Positions 1-10,499 of a stretch of 64,000 nucleotides of DNA are shown here, piece by piece (positions within the stretch are counted from its first letter, which is position 1; each line of letters opens with the position of its first letter). Source of the DNA: Sipunculus nudus (Eukaryota > Annelida > Sipuncula > Golfingiida > Sipunculidae); contig CM049318.1 in assembly GCA_026874595.1 (NCBI GenBank), positions 46,172,456 through 46,236,455 on the forward strand. Reading direction: 5' to 3'. The notes beneath the pieces were generated by a model that had not been told where the DNA came from, searched no databases, and saw nothing but the letters and a program-made list of their open reading frames with translations. Made by a program: the position numbers and the translations under genes.

Positions 1-2
1 AT

Positions 3-185
3 ATTACTTGGGGCATAAGAATTACTTTACCCTTTAAGGAAATTCAGTTGCTGCTAGGCAATGATGTTGCAGGTGACAAAGTACAGCCTGTGCCAATAGT
101 AACAGAAAAGCCGTCACTTGATCAGGACACTGAATCTGAAAGTCAGGAATTTCCTGGTTTGTATCCTTCATGTGCTGTAACTTGA
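3..185 (+). pseudogene. retropepsin C-terminal segment and gag-pol linker of the gypsy remnant
   Basis: The frame starting at base 3 is open to a TGA at about 183-185. It contains LLLGNDVAGDKVQPVPIV, the typical end of the aspartic-protease domain in metazoan gypsy elements (usually a hydrophobic-LLGNDLAGGKV pattern), followed by an acidic linker rich in Asp, Glu and Ser. The catalytic DTG/DSG lies upstream, outside the window. The family would normally continue straight into the next segment, so the TGA is a disabling change. Confidence 0.7.
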
Positions 186-188
186 TCT

Positions 189-638
189 ATGGCCAAGAGA
201 AACACACATAAGGATAATGGTCTAGATAATAACACACTTGGAGTCACTAGTGACTCGTCTTACGACTCGCCCGTAGAGGATGCAGCATTCTCAAGGTCGG
301 AACTTATTGCGGAACAGCATAAGCTACACCCTGATATTTCATGTTTGTTTCCCAGGGCAGTTTCTAAAGATGAACTGTCAAAGAACCCAGTTTGTTTCTA
401 TGTCAAAAATGGAATGCTTATGCGTAAATGGCGACCACCTCATGTATGCGCCGATGATGAGTGGGCCATCAAACATCAAATAGTAATGCCCAAAAGCTTT
501 TCAAGGTCAGAACTTATCGCGGAACAACATAAGGACCCTGATATTTCATGTTTGTTTCCCAGGGCAGTTTCTAAAGATGAACTGTCACAGAACTCAGGTT
601 TGTTTTATGTTAAAAATGGAGTGCTTATGCGTAAATAG
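189..638 (+). pseudogene. gypsy pol linker with an internal direct duplication
   Basis: This open frame of 149 codons covers the region between protease and integrase in Gmr1-like elements. It opens with an acidic low-complexity stretch. The conserved block beginning SRSELIAEQHK, running through DISCLFPRAVSKDEL to YVKNGxLMRK, then occurs twice. At the DNA level about 200 bp starting at 291 are repeated from 501, an offset of 210 bp. The second copy has a W-to-stop change at 636-638 where the first copy reads RKWRPPH, which ends the frame just before the integrase. No catalytic function is expected of this segment. Confidence 0.7.
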
Positions 639-724
639 CGACCACCTGATGTATGCGCTGATGATGAGTGGGCCATCAAACATGAAATAATAATGCCCAA
701 ATTTATCGCGATGAAATTCTAAGC

Positions 725-1174
725 ATGGCACATGAGGCTCCTTTGTCTGGCCATTTAGGTATAAATAAAACTTATCAGAAAGTAAGTTCACACTTCTATT
801 GGCCTAACCTCAGGACTTATGTTGTACAATATTGTAAATCATGCCACACATGCCAGATGGTAGGAAAGCCCAATCAGAATCCTCCTAAATCCCCACTTAG
901 GCCTATTTCGGCTTTCGAGGAACCATTTAGTAGGATTATTGTTGATTGTGTTGGACCACTGCCAAAAACAAAATCTGGACATGACTACTTGCTGACAATT
1001 ATTTGCGCATCTACCAGGTTCCCTGAGGCAGTACCAAAAGTAATTATTCATGCCAAAAGTATTGACCAGTCTCTAAGTTTTGGAATACCGAAATCCGTCC
1101 AGTCAGACCAAGGGTCTAATTTTATAGCTGGCTTGTTCCAGGCTTGTCCTTGGGCTTCAGTCCCTTTTAACTAG
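725..1174 (+). pseudogene. gypsy integrase: H2C2 zinc-binding domain and damaged catalytic core
   Basis: The frame encodes an integrase zinc-binding domain (HEAPLSGHLGINKTYQKV, then CKSCHTC) followed by the start of the DDE core: the first aspartate in IVDCVGPLPKTKSGHDYLL and the second in SVQSDQGSNF. After GLFQ the sequence jumps to SLGFSPF at about 1147 and then a TAA. The family normally has some 70-80 residues here, including the catalytic glutamate, so an internal deletion has removed the third catalytic residue. The gene was part of a gag-pol polyprotein and is dead. Confidence 0.85.
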
Positions 1175-1620
1175 TTTTTGGACACTCAGTTGGCGGTCTT
1201 TTGAAATTGCTTAAAGAAAAACGCTTGTGTGAAAATCCTGATTCTCTTAGTTTGTTGCAGTATGTCTCAGACTTTTGCACTAATCTACACAATGCTTGTG
1301 AGATTGCAAAGTCTAATCTAAAATCTGCACAAAGTATGACAAGCACACTGTAAGTAGGACGTTTGAGCCTGGTGAAAAGGTCCTTGCCTTACTACCTGTC
1401 ACTGGCAGACCTCTGCAAAGATAGGTATTTTGGTCCTTACATTGTTGACAAGAAAGCCAGTGATTTAAATTACATACTGTTGACACCCGATAGGCGTAAG
1501 AAGAAAAAACTGTGCCATGTTAACATGTTGAATCCATATTATGACAGAAACAGTACATCTGATGTTGTGCATAATGTTACTTCTGTAAATTGTGTAAAAA
1601 CTGAACCTGACCCACTTTAA
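1175..1620 (+). pseudogene. gypsy integrase C-terminal domain, frameshifted
   Basis: After the stop at about 1172, the expected family sequence resumes with FGHSVGGLLKLLKEKRLCEN and YVSDF. It changes frame at about 1340-1420 (SRTFEPGEKVLALLPVTG in one frame) and ends in another frame with RYFGPYIVDKKASDLNY, TPDRRKKKKLCHVNMLNPYY. This is the SH3-like integrase C-terminal domain that precedes the RT in Gmr1-type elements. At least one stop and one frameshift are present. The remaining 50 bp before 1675 show no RT sequence. Confidence 0.75.
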
Positions 1621-1675
1621 GTAGATACTGATTGTAGGTGTGATGTAGACATTCAGTGTGGAACAGTACCACTAA

Positions 1676-2300
1676 CAAGTGACCCATGGGTCATGACGCT
1701 CAGCCGACTGACATGTTGATAATATGTCCTTGCACGGACAACTTATTAAGACAGGTGGTATCATTGTTCATGCATATTAGCTTAAGTTCATAAAGACCCA
1801 TAAGCACAACAAATTTGATGACAATCCAGCCAGCTTTTCATGAGGAATCTGGCAATTTGTGTGTATTTTGCATTATTTCTGGGATGCTTCAACATACCCC
1901 AAAAGTCTGAGAATATAGGTCAATATGACCCAATTTCAGGTCTCTGGGGAGAACTTTTGAGGAACTCTCAGGATGTCAAGTTAGAAGATTCTTGGCCCCA
2001 TGGTTATGATTTGTGGCCTACTTTGGTATAACATTTTCAATTATTCTAGGGGGTACTTCTGAGCCCCATAGCTCGGACAATATGGGTGACAGAGACCTAA
2101 TTTCAGGTTTGAAAAGGAGACTTTTCATGGGCCTCCCAGCATGTCAAGAAAGTAGATTCTAGGTCTAGTTGTTACGATTTGTGCCCTGTTAATAGATGAC
2201 CGCATTTTTTAAGTTCTCATAAATAAATTAAAAAATCGTGAAAAATCGAAAAAATACTTGTGGCGCCACCAGTCTGCAGAAAATGATGAAACACTCCATG
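1676..2300 (+). mobile_element. PAL element, subfamily 2, 5' part (truncated)
   Basis: It begins with ACAAGTGACCCATGGGTCATG, which contains the perfect palindrome TGACCCATGGGTCA and then GACGCTCAGC. From there to about 2300 it is closely similar by eye to 36097-36700, including the motifs AACAAATTTGATGACAATCC and TCTGGGGAGAACTTTT. It lacks the family 3' end and is replaced at about 2300 by sequence of the 12-bp-TIR family. It has no coding capacity. Confidence 0.75.
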
Positions 2301-3173
2301 TTTGCCGATGGCGCCACCAGTCTTGAGAATAAGATGGAAGAGTCCAAGATCTATGGATGTGCACAATTTCAGGCAAATAGAGCATATCACTCCTTAGAAA
2401 AGGGCACAAATTCATTCTACAAAAACGGGAAGGTATGTAGCGCCACCCTTCTGGTTCACGAGAAAATTTTCCATGAATGATGGACATGACAAATTTCAGA
2501 CCTATACCTTGAATCACTCCGGAGATGTGAGCAATTTTCACTGAAAGCAAACGTAAGGATGGACGCCACACAATTACGATTGCAGAAAGCGCAACCAGTC
2601 TTAAATACAAGATGGAGGTATCCAAGATCAACGGTCCTGCACAATTTCAGCCCAATCTGTCAATTAGTTTTAGACTTATAATGCTCACTGTACTGTTAAG
2701 TGGCAATGATGGGGTATTAAAATGCACGAAAACAAGGAAAGAACAGAAGGTAGCGCGACCTGTCTTCAGCAGAAGACAAAGCTATCCAAAATCTTCAGTC
2801 AATTTGATTTTTGGACCATTCCATGCATCCCTTGTTGAGATATTTCTGATTTTGTGTGATTTCGCCATATATGGAAATATTCAAGGTCAAGCTCACTTTC
2901 ATAGGAAAGGTCATGACTCTAATTTAAATATACATCATCCCATAACCCATGTCTATGCATATGCATATAATGCCCACAGTACTGTTAAGTGGCAATGATT
3001 GGGATATTAAACGGCACGAAAACAAGAAATGGATAACAGGTGGCGCCACCAGTTTCCGGTAAATGACAACATTATCCAATATCTTCGGGCAAGTTGATTT
3101 TTGGATCAATCCATGCAAGATTTCTTGAGATGTTTAAGAATGTGTGTGATTTTTCAGACTTTGTCTGGGGATA
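2301..3173 (+). mobile_element. 12-bp-TIR family element, right-hand part
   Basis: This non-coding repeat is built of short units each carrying (GG)TGGCGCCACCAGT (2260, 2308, 3040 and variants) and phrases shared with 41591-42981 and 46130-47118, such as CTGTTAAGTGGCAATGATGG and CAATTTGATTTTTGGA. It ends with TGTCTGGGGATA (3162-3173), the exact right terminal repeat defined at 42970-42981. A matching left terminus is not seen. Confidence 0.7.
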
Positions 3174-3285
3174 CAATTACACCAATTCAATTTGAAACTA
3201 GATGTGTCGGAACGACACGAATGCCCCCGCCTTGGGCAAATTAGAAACATTTGTAAAATTTGGAAAATTTTTTTAAGTTCAGGAG

Positions 3286-4835
3286 GTGTCGTATGGTCAA
3301 AAGTAGGTCAACAAGGGCAAAATGCAAACAAAAAATCAAGCAACACACCAAAAATCATGCCAGTATATGCAGGCATTGTGAAATAAAGTCCATACATGTG
3401 CATTTTCCATAAAAATTTCTGTCTTTCATGAAATTTTCTATGTTTAGGATCCGTAAAACAATCAAAAGTAGGTCAACCGGGATGAAACGCAAACTCGATC
3501 TGTAACTGGTCTATATCTGCCCACACACCAAAAATCAGGCCAATATCTGCAGGTATTGTGAAGAAAAGTCTGTACAAGTGTATTTGTCATGAAAATATAT
3601 ATTTTACATGAAATTTTCTATGTTCAGGAGCCGTAAAACAGTCAAAGGTAGGTCAACTTGGACGAAACGCGAAATCGATCTGTAACTGGTCTATATCTGC
3701 CCACACACCAAAAATTAGGCCAATATCTGCAGGCATTGCGAAAAAAAGTCTGTACATGTGTATTTGTCATGAAATTTCATATTTTTCATGAAATTTTCTA
3801 TGTTCAGGAGCCGTAAAACGGTCAAAAGAAGGTCAACCGGGACGAAACGCGAACTCGATCTGTAACTGGTCTATATCTGCCCACACACCAAACTTTAGGC
3901 CAATATCTGCAGGCATTGCGAAAAAAAGTCTGTACATGTGTATCTGTCATGAATATTTCTAATTTTTCATGAAATCTTCTAAGTTTAAGAGCCGTAAAAA
4001 AATCTAAAAGTAGGTCAACTGGGACGAAACGCGAATTCAATCTGTAACTGGTCTATATCTGCCCACACACCAAAAATTAGGCCAATATCTGCAGGCATTG
4101 CGAAAAAAAGTCTGTACATGTGTATTTGTCATGAAATTTCATATTTTTCAGGAAATTTTCTATGTTCAGGAGCCGTAAAACGGTCAAAAGTAGGTCAACC
4201 GAGACGAAACGCGAACTCGATCTGTAACTGGTCTATATCTGCCCACACACCAAAATCAGGCTAATATCTGCAGGCATTGCGAAAAAAAGTCCGTACATGT
4301 GTATCTGTCATGAATATTTCTATTTTTCATGAAAATTTCAAAGTTTAGGAGCCATAAAACGGTCAAAAGTAGGTCAACCGGGAAAAACGCGAACTCGATC
4401 TGTAACTGGTCTATATCTGTCCACACACCAAAAATCAGGCCAATATCTGCAGGCACTGCGAAAAAAAGTCCGTACATGTGTATTTGTCATGAAATTTTAT
4501 ATTTTTCATGAAATTTTCTATGTTCAGGAGCCGTAAAACGGTCAAAAGTAGGTCAACCAGGACGAAACGCGAACTTGATCTGTAACTGGTCTATATCTGC
4601 TCACACACCAAAAATCAGGCCAATATCTGCAGGCATTGCAAAAAAAGTCCGTACATGTGTATCTGTCATGAATATTTCTATTTTTCATGAAATTTTCTAA
4701 GTTTAGGAGCCGTAAAACGGTCAAAAGTAGGTCAACCGGGACGAAACGTGAACTCGATCTGTAACTGGTCTATATCTGTCCACACACCAAAAATCAGGCC
4801 AATATCTGCAGGCATTGCGAAAAAAAATCCGTACA
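3286..4835 (+). repeat. ~180-bp tandem array, about 8.5 units, with alternating A/B unit types
   Basis: The landmark GTAACTGGTCTATATCTG recurs at about 3502, 3682, 3862, 4044, 4224, 4402, 4582 and 4761, giving a period of 178-182 bp. Units differ in two linked places. A-type has TTTGTCATGAAATTTCA and TATGTTCAGG; B-type has TCTGTCATGAATATTTC and AAGTTTAGG (or AAGTTTAAG). From left to right the linkers read A, A, B, A, B, A, B, so the last six units form a dimeric ~360-bp higher-order repeat. The first copy (3286-3480) is diverged. Confidence 0.9.
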
Positions 4836-4898
4836 ACTGTTTCATTTCGGAATGACGGAAGGACGGAATGACGGAATGACGGACATGGGTAAAACTAT

Positions 4899-4927
4899 AT
4901 GCCCCGGCCACTTTGTGGCGGGGGCAT
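4899..4927. repeat. terminal stem-loop of the tandem-core element
   Basis: ATGCCCCGGCCAC and GTGGCGGGGGCAT pair around a TTT loop with one mismatch, giving a 13-bp GC-rich stem. It lies just after the GACGGA-type block and probably marks the 3' terminus of the element. Confidence 0.75.
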
Positions 4928-5216
4928 AAAAAAAGAAACTTCCAGCTTCTCAGGGGGGCACATCCCCACTCAAACCCCCCCCCCCCCTTTTGTTCGAGAA
5001 AGCGCGAATAATGCAGCTATCGCGCCAATCATACCCCACGATGAAAAAAAATCTTTTCTACGCCAATGTGTTGCATTAATATCTGACATATAAATACCGC
5101 CATTTTCTTATTCACTTACAAGAGCCAAATATATAATCTTTGGTTTTCGTCAAACCATATAAAATCTACCATTATATTTTTATCCCTCCCTGATTATGCC
5201 AAAAAACGTCATCGAG

Positions 5217-6578
5217 TCATGTTTTATACTTTGACATTCTGTATCCCAATAAGTCAAAATCTAATTTGTAAACATCTAGCAATGCTTTAAGGTCAGATCT
5301 TGACAGACTGTTTATTCCGGCTGTCCGAGCTGCAAGTTTCCTCTTCTTAATATTGGATACGGTACTTTTCCGCGCAAAGTCAACATGATTTTTAAACATT
5401 TGTCGACATCGGTTTATCCATGGAATACGTGACGGGGCTACTTTCTCCAATAATCCTTCATCGTCTGTGACATTATACTCCGATAACAACGCGGTCTTAT
5501 TTATTGACATCAGTTCTGTGATATAATCAGTTTCATCATTCGGATCGATAAATCCAGACTCCGTCCAATGGTTGATAATAGTTTGTTTTATAATTTGGTA
5601 TTTGCCACACATTTTTAAATCTTCTGCGGTTGCGTTTTTCAAGGGATGCCGACAGGCGGCCTCTACAATAGAATCCTCACTTGTTTCTAAGCTGTCAGTA
5701 TTTTGTATCCTGGACTGGCGCATTATTAGGTTTAAATCCGCATTGAAAGTGTCTAATGTTGCAATAATATCGTAATCTACCTCACATGGTAAACATGTGC
5801 GGTAATATGGTCTCCAGTGCGCGTTGGGAATCCTCTTCTCTTCATGTTCCCATAAAACATACTTGACAAATTCTGGAAATGTGATATTAAAAGGACAATC
5901 CTTCTCTTCCGCAGAGTAGTTTGGTCGATACTTCTCAATGATAAACTTGCCATATTTTTTTATGAATTGAAAATTCATATTCAAAAATTTACTGGTATAT
6001 GCCGACCATAGTCGTGTAAACGGATCTCTTACAACCATAATTTTAAGATAAGTTTTTAGTTTGTACTCCCTTTCTTCTTCTGAGAGGTCTTCCAGGTTAT
6101 CACGCTCCCCCGGGAGTACTGTTTTCATGCCATTTTGTGCCCACAGTAATCTTAGCCAAAACATTGAACCTGCTTTAGCCAACTTACATATTATTATCTT
6201 TTGTTTGTCAAATACAAGCAAATTTTTATAGCTCCACCTGCCATGGTCATTTGTCAAATTTCTGGCGAGGTCAGTTTTGCAAACTTCGAGAATTCTCGCC
6301 TTCCGAGCAATCTGAACTTGATTTGCTATCGTCCATTCTGAATGGGTCCAACGCCCGTTGAAGTTTTCCTTCGTCAGTTCCAATATGCCGATTGGTCCTT
6401 CATTATTACATTGTATATCTGGGGAAATAATGTCTCGGTTCCAGCGAGGCCCGAAAAGTAAGTCAATCCAACTATACATGAAACAACTGACTAAGACAAA
6501 TAGCACCAAGAAAATCAGCTTGTAGAGGACTGTTCCAAAAAATTTCTTCTGTTTCGTAGCGTCTTGCCATTTGGACAT
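5217..6578 (-). CDS. carbohydrate sulfotransferase, HNK-1 / CHST8-14-like (Sulfotransfer_2)
   Basis: The 453-residue protein is a predicted type II Golgi enzyme that would move sulfate from PAPS to a glycan acceptor in the lumen. Residues 1-12 are cytoplasmic and about 13-37 form a signal-anchor helix (FFGTVLYKLIFLVLFVLVSC). The 5'-phosphosulfate-binding motif is at about 129-147 (IICKLAKAGSMFWLRLL) and the 3'-phosphate-binding motif at about 181-197 (VVRDPFTRLWSAYTSKF, with Arg184 and Ser192). The family's HWxPxxxxCxPC block is at 254-265 and the C-terminal DFDLLGYR at 440-447. There are several N-glycosylation sequons. I chose ATG 6578 rather than the in-frame ATG at 6632 because the bases just upstream read as an intron 3' end, and because this start puts the anchor near the N-terminus. 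The coding part is a single uninterrupted exon of normal family length. The acceptor sugar cannot be told from sequence. It is the only intact gene in the window. Confidence 0.88.
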   Translation of the reverse strand: MSKWQDATKQKKFFGTVLYKLIFLVLFVLVSCFMYSWIDLLFGPRWNRDIISPDIQCNNEGPIGILELTKENFNGRWTHSEWTIANQVQIARKARILEVCKTDLARNLTNDHGRWSYKNLLVFDKQKIIICKLAKAGSMFWLRLLWAQNGMKTVLPGERDNLEDLSEEEREYKLKTYLKIMVVRDPFTRLWSAYTSKFLNMNFQFIKKYGKFIIEKYRPNYSAEEKDCPFNITFPEFVKYVLWEHEEKRIPNAHWRPYYRTCLPCEVDYDIIATLDTFNADLNLIMRQSRIQNTDSLETSEDSIVEAACRHPLKNATAEDLKMCGKYQIIKQTIINHWTESGFIDPNDETDYITELMSINKTALLSEYNVTDDEGLLEKVAPSRIPWINRCRQMFKNHVDFARKSTVSNIKKRKLAARTAGINSLSRSDLKALLDVYKLDFDLLGYRMSKYKT

Positions 6579-6600
6579 ATCTGGAAATAAAATAAAAACA
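6579..6600 (-). other. probable 3' splice acceptor before the sulfotransferase start codon
   Basis: On the minus strand the bases read TTTTTATTTTATTTCCAG followed by ATATGTCC. A pyrimidine-rich tract and CAG lie two bases before the ATG, which looks like an acceptor site (AG at 6582-6581). It implies one or more 5' non-coding exons at higher coordinates. None could be located with confidence. Confidence 0.65.
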
Positions 6601-8255
6601 TAAATACAAGACAAATGAGCTAAAAAGGACACAGAAATCTAATTCAAATAATATATGTAATATGCCTACTGCATAACTGAATATTAACAAAAAGGTGGAT
6701 TTTGATGACTTAAGTATTTTCATATCCCTTAGTGTGAATCAAACATAATAGGAACATTTTGAAAAGTTCGACAGAGCACGTCAGACAAGCCAGATGTAAT
6801 ATGAAAGTCAACATTATAAGTCAATTAATGGTACGGGCACATTCTCTGGTTACTCAGTCTCAGAATACCAAATCGATTTACAATTAATTGGTCATGTAAA
6901 CAGCAAACACGAAAACATCATATACGTGACCTTTAAAATTTCATAAAGCTTCTATTTAAATCAATTTCATATTCATTTCAGTCTTCTTACTATAAGGAAT
7001 AAATAATCTTAAATGTTAAAGTGCCACCACCTACAGCTTACACTGACCATTCACATGATTAGTATGTCCATAAAACGTGCTGCTCATAGGCCCAGCAAGT
7101 TCTGGGATATTACGTAACTTACATCACATTAAATTCAAACAATTTATATCGTCAAAATATGTGATCAGCGACCTTTAAAGCTTCGAAAAATGTTTAAAAT
7201 ATTTCAACTCAATATATACTAGTGTTGGATTTTCAACGCAAAAGCATTTGCATTTACATTTTGCACATTTGCATTTGCATTCGAATGCAGTGCTGATGAA
7301 GTGTATAAAATTTGTATTTGCATTTAGAAAAAATGCTTTGCATTTACATTAGAAGTAAGGGTCAAATGTCAAATACAAATTCTTTTAGATAAATAAAAGC
7401 AATGGTTATCTTTAATATTCTGTCAAATGCCATGTTCAGCATCAAAATGCCTGTGTGAATTTTTAGTGTATCACCTAAAAGTAGTTTTTCCAAATGATTT
7501 ACTCTCCTGAAATACTAGACAGGTGTAAAACATCAATACACACATTTATGTGCTTGTATACAAAACTTGTTTGATGTCAACTGAACAAATAATTAATAGT
7601 TAAAAAAAAAATTGTCTCAGTAGCTGATTGCGACTGAATTGGACACCTTGAAAACAACATATTCACACAGTAGATACTATACTGTATTTGAACATCATTA
7701 TTGTATTAACCAGGCTTTTAGTTTAACAAATAATTGATCATCAGGATTGATATTAGCTTTTATATTTTTTTGGACTGTATGAGTGATGATTCATGTTGTT
7801 TACCGATCTATAAATTAAGATCTTCCTGTTTCAGTTCGCTGTTATATGCGACAGTATATGCTTTACCTATATCATTGTATATGAATGTCACTTTGATTAA
7901 CCTTTGTGATCATACTAGCGGAAAATAAGTTATAAAATATTAAACCATCAGCAAAGTTAATATTACATGTAAGCTTTGGCCAATATAACCGAGAAACTGA
8001 GACACAGTGTACAAGTTTTCTGTGAAAAGTCTCAGGTTTTTAAAAAATATACTCTTCATATCAATGCATTCCTAAACTATATAATACAATACAATATTAT
8101 ACAATACACATATATGTTGTGACGTACTGACTCAAAGACTGTTGACACAGTTCGACAGTCTCTATTTATAATATAGAATAGATAGAATTTTACAATTGAA
8201 GAAGATACTGCCTTAAGTTTAACCTGTGCAGCCTTCAGCCCACTCTGTCCAAAAG
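6600..8255. other. AT-rich sequence without a recognisable gene; probable 5' intron of the sulfotransferase
   Basis: There is no long open frame with family features and no clear repeat apart from the 7215-7375 block. If the acceptor at 6581 is real, this stretch is at least partly intron. Confidence 0.5.
7215..7375. repeat. cluster of ATTTGCAT (octamer-like) motifs, possible hAT-type transposon end
   Basis: Five or more copies of GCATTTGCATTT or ATTTGCATT occur in 160 bp after TAGTGTTGG. The motif equals the POU octamer ATGCAAAT on the other strand. Iterated short motifs just inside a terminus that contains AGTGTTGG also occur in hAT transposons. No opposite terminus was found. Confidence 0.4.
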
Positions 8256-8308
<53 letters not shown>

Positions 8309-8310
8309 CA
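8256..8310. repeat. TA microsatellite with short CA tail
   Basis: About 23 TA units with one interruption (ATGTATAT) run into ACACACACAC. It is simple sequence. Confidence 0.95.
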
Positions 8311-9750
8311 CATATCCATTTTTGTACAAGGTATATGGATTATTGAGGGGGCTGTTCTGGTGAGATCATCAGTTAAAATAATAACTGAAAGTGCAAATGT
8401 AAGCAAAAATTTGTTAGACTCCCATTTAAAGTGCAACATATATTTATCGGAATGTTACTTAAAATTTGAATATACACAGTACAATTATATAATTCACTTT
8501 GGAAACCTTCTATCTAATCATCTGGATTGTGTAAATTGTTCAGTATTAAAAAAAAAATATATATATACACATTGTTGAGCTTATGACAGAGTAAATATAT
8601 TTTGTATTGACTTGGAATGTAAAAGTGGCCATGCAAAGCTGGCTACAAGATATGCAGAAATATATTACCAGTACACAGAGACCTCTTAAATAGGGTACAA
8701 AAGATAATAGATAAATAACACTTAATGCAGATCTTTTTATACACTTGGCAATGAAAAGATTCAATAATGAGTTTTAACAATAGAATTTGTTTTGTATTGC
8801 TACTTTTAAAAGCCCATTTGCTAGACTGAGCTGAAGGCATTCAAGTGAGAAATCAATATTGATTTTTAATTGTTGTACTCGCAATCATAATTGTCAAAGA
8901 TCTCAAGTCTGTTCCACTTCAAATTAAAACAGTAATAATAGGTTACTTATGTCATTGTTTGATATATAGACCTTGATATTTGCATAGATTTTTATATATT
9001 TTTAATATTGTTGAAAATATGTGTAGATACCAGTAGTCTATATATATTGCAGGAATTCAGATTATCAATAACCATATCATTATGGACAGTGAATTTAATT
9101 TTTAAAAATAAAAAATTCATATATACTGCACAAGGGCACTATCTTTTTCTCTAGGTATTTCAATGCACTAAATGATATTGTTACAGATGTCATTAAAAAA
9201 AACAGGGCTCACAATTACCATATGTATTTACTTATATCCATATCATATACTACCATAGATATAATACTTGGTAAAACTTCAGTACAGCTCTGGATATACA
9301 TGAACTTTAATTTGATGTGCCTTTAAACATCTCTTTAGTAGAACAAGAGTGATAATTTTTATACAGCGCAATGAGGGTACCTCTGTAATGCCTGTTGTTT
9401 ATGTTGCATCATACATAGGGATGGACATAATACATCTATAAATACATACTAATTATATTTAAGTCATTTGCTCTGGCATTCAGTTTAGTGGGCCCATCAG
9501 AATTGTTGCAAAACCAATAAATATATATCAGTAATATTGTCCAGCTTCTGTTTACCTGAAGATAAAAGAATTTAAGAATAGTACCTGGATCTTTTTTTTT
9601 AGTTCGTTTCCCCAATTTTGTACCAAAATGGTCATAGATACTGTCCATGTAGATGCTGGTTAAGACTATTTTCTGAAGTAGGTTAACATACTAATTATGT
9701 AAGAACCTCTTAATCTTTGCTGAGCCAAATATTATCCTATCCCTAAGAGT
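8311..9750. other. AT-rich stretch, nothing recognised
   Basis: Only short open frames and A/T runs occur here. I see no protein family, no clear repeat copy shared with the rest of the window, and no RNA gene. Confidence 0.5.
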
Positions 9751-10480
9751 AAACTAGGGACCCATGGGTCTCGACGCTCAGCTGCATTTGTCTATTAGGA
9801 TATGTTTATGAGGTTTTCCAAAATATTGGTCCTGTGATCAGTTTGAAGCCAAACTGTCTACCAAAACTAATTTGTGAATGGATAGGCCCTGTGACCTTAA
9901 CCTTTGACCTTGTGACCCCCAAATCAATCAGTTTCTTCCCCTATTGGCAGTTAAGCTATATGTGCAAGATGGAAGGTTTTGGATGAAAAGTTTGGTTTAA
10001 AGTGCATCCACAATCTTTCTTAATAAATGGGTACCTTGACCTTTTACCTTATTGGTGGGTCATATATAAGTCAAAATTGAAACCAATATGTCAATCCGAA
10101 CTGGAGTTATCATCTGGAAACTAATTTGTGAACAGATGGCCCCTGTGACCTTGACCTTTGACCATGTGACCCCAAATTCATTAATGCTCTCCCCATACTG
10201 GCAAGTCAGCTAAATGTGCAAAACGGAGAGTTTGAGATGAAAAGCTTGGCTTAAAATGCAGCCATAATCTTTTTGAAAAAGTGAGTCCTGTGACCTTGAC
10301 CTTTGACCTCATTACCCCAAAATCATATAGGTTCTTGCTTTAGTGGTGGGCCATATGTAAGTCAAGTTTGAAATCCATGTGTCAATACAACCTGGAGTTA
10401 TCATCTGGAAACAAATTTGTGTGGATGGACAGACAGCATCAGATGATGGAAGCATGTTTAAAAACTGAAAACCAAGAAAG
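9751..10480 (+). mobile_element. old PAL-family fragment
   Basis: GGGACCCATGGGTCTCGACGCTCAGCTG is a decayed copy of the PAL 5' end. It is followed by TGACCTTAACCTTTGACC-type blocks at 9893, 10143 and 10287, separated by phrases found in other copies. The 3' terminal GACGGA block and CTAA end are absent; the last similarity is near ACAGATGATGGAAGCATG. It is non-coding. Confidence 0.6.
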
Positions 10481-10499
10481 GTGACCTGTGCGGATACTG

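Larger units (their letters stand above)
1..1674 (+). mobile_element. Gmr1-like Ty3/gypsy retrotransposon remnant (protease - linker - integrase)
   Basis: Read on the plus strand, this stretch gives the end of a retropepsin, a long linker, an H2C2 zinc-binding and integrase core region, and an integrase C-terminus, in that order. No reverse transcriptase lies between protease and integrase. In most Ty3/gypsy elements RT and RNase H come there; in the Gmr1 clade (named from Atlantic cod) the integrase precedes RT. The residue pattern of linker and integrase also fits that clade from memory. The left end runs off the window. The right end is cut at about 1675, where a PAL-type repeat begins. 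Stops, a frameshift and a core deletion make it non-functional. Confidence 0.8.
3175..4935 (+). mobile_element. pearl-like / Helentron-like non-autonomous element with a tandem core
   Basis: A unique left block (TGTCGGAACGACA, itself a short hairpin, then ATGCCCCCGCC at about 3220) leads into the ~180-bp tandem array. After it come a GACGGAATGACGGAAGGACG-type block (4849-4884) and a strong terminal stem-loop (4899-4927). Flanks around a tandem core, a simple-repeat-like block and a 3' hairpin are the architecture described for oyster pearl elements and related Helitron-type non-autonomous elements. The assignment to that class is inference; the structure is directly visible. It is non-coding, and the exact ends are uncertain. 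Confidence 0.55.

Noticed and set aside
3286-4835. CRISPR-like array
   Set aside because: The whole ~180-bp unit is repeated with no unique spacers; it is a satellite-type tandem array in eukaryotic DNA.
6579-6632. Longer start of the sulfotransferase at 6632 (18 extra residues)
   Set aside because: The extra codons coincide with a pyrimidine tract and CAG that look like an intron 3' end, and the shorter start gives the normal type II topology.
8077-8439. 120-codon minus-strand frame
   Set aside because: Its centre is Tyr-Ile repeats from a TA microsatellite and the rest has no family similarity.
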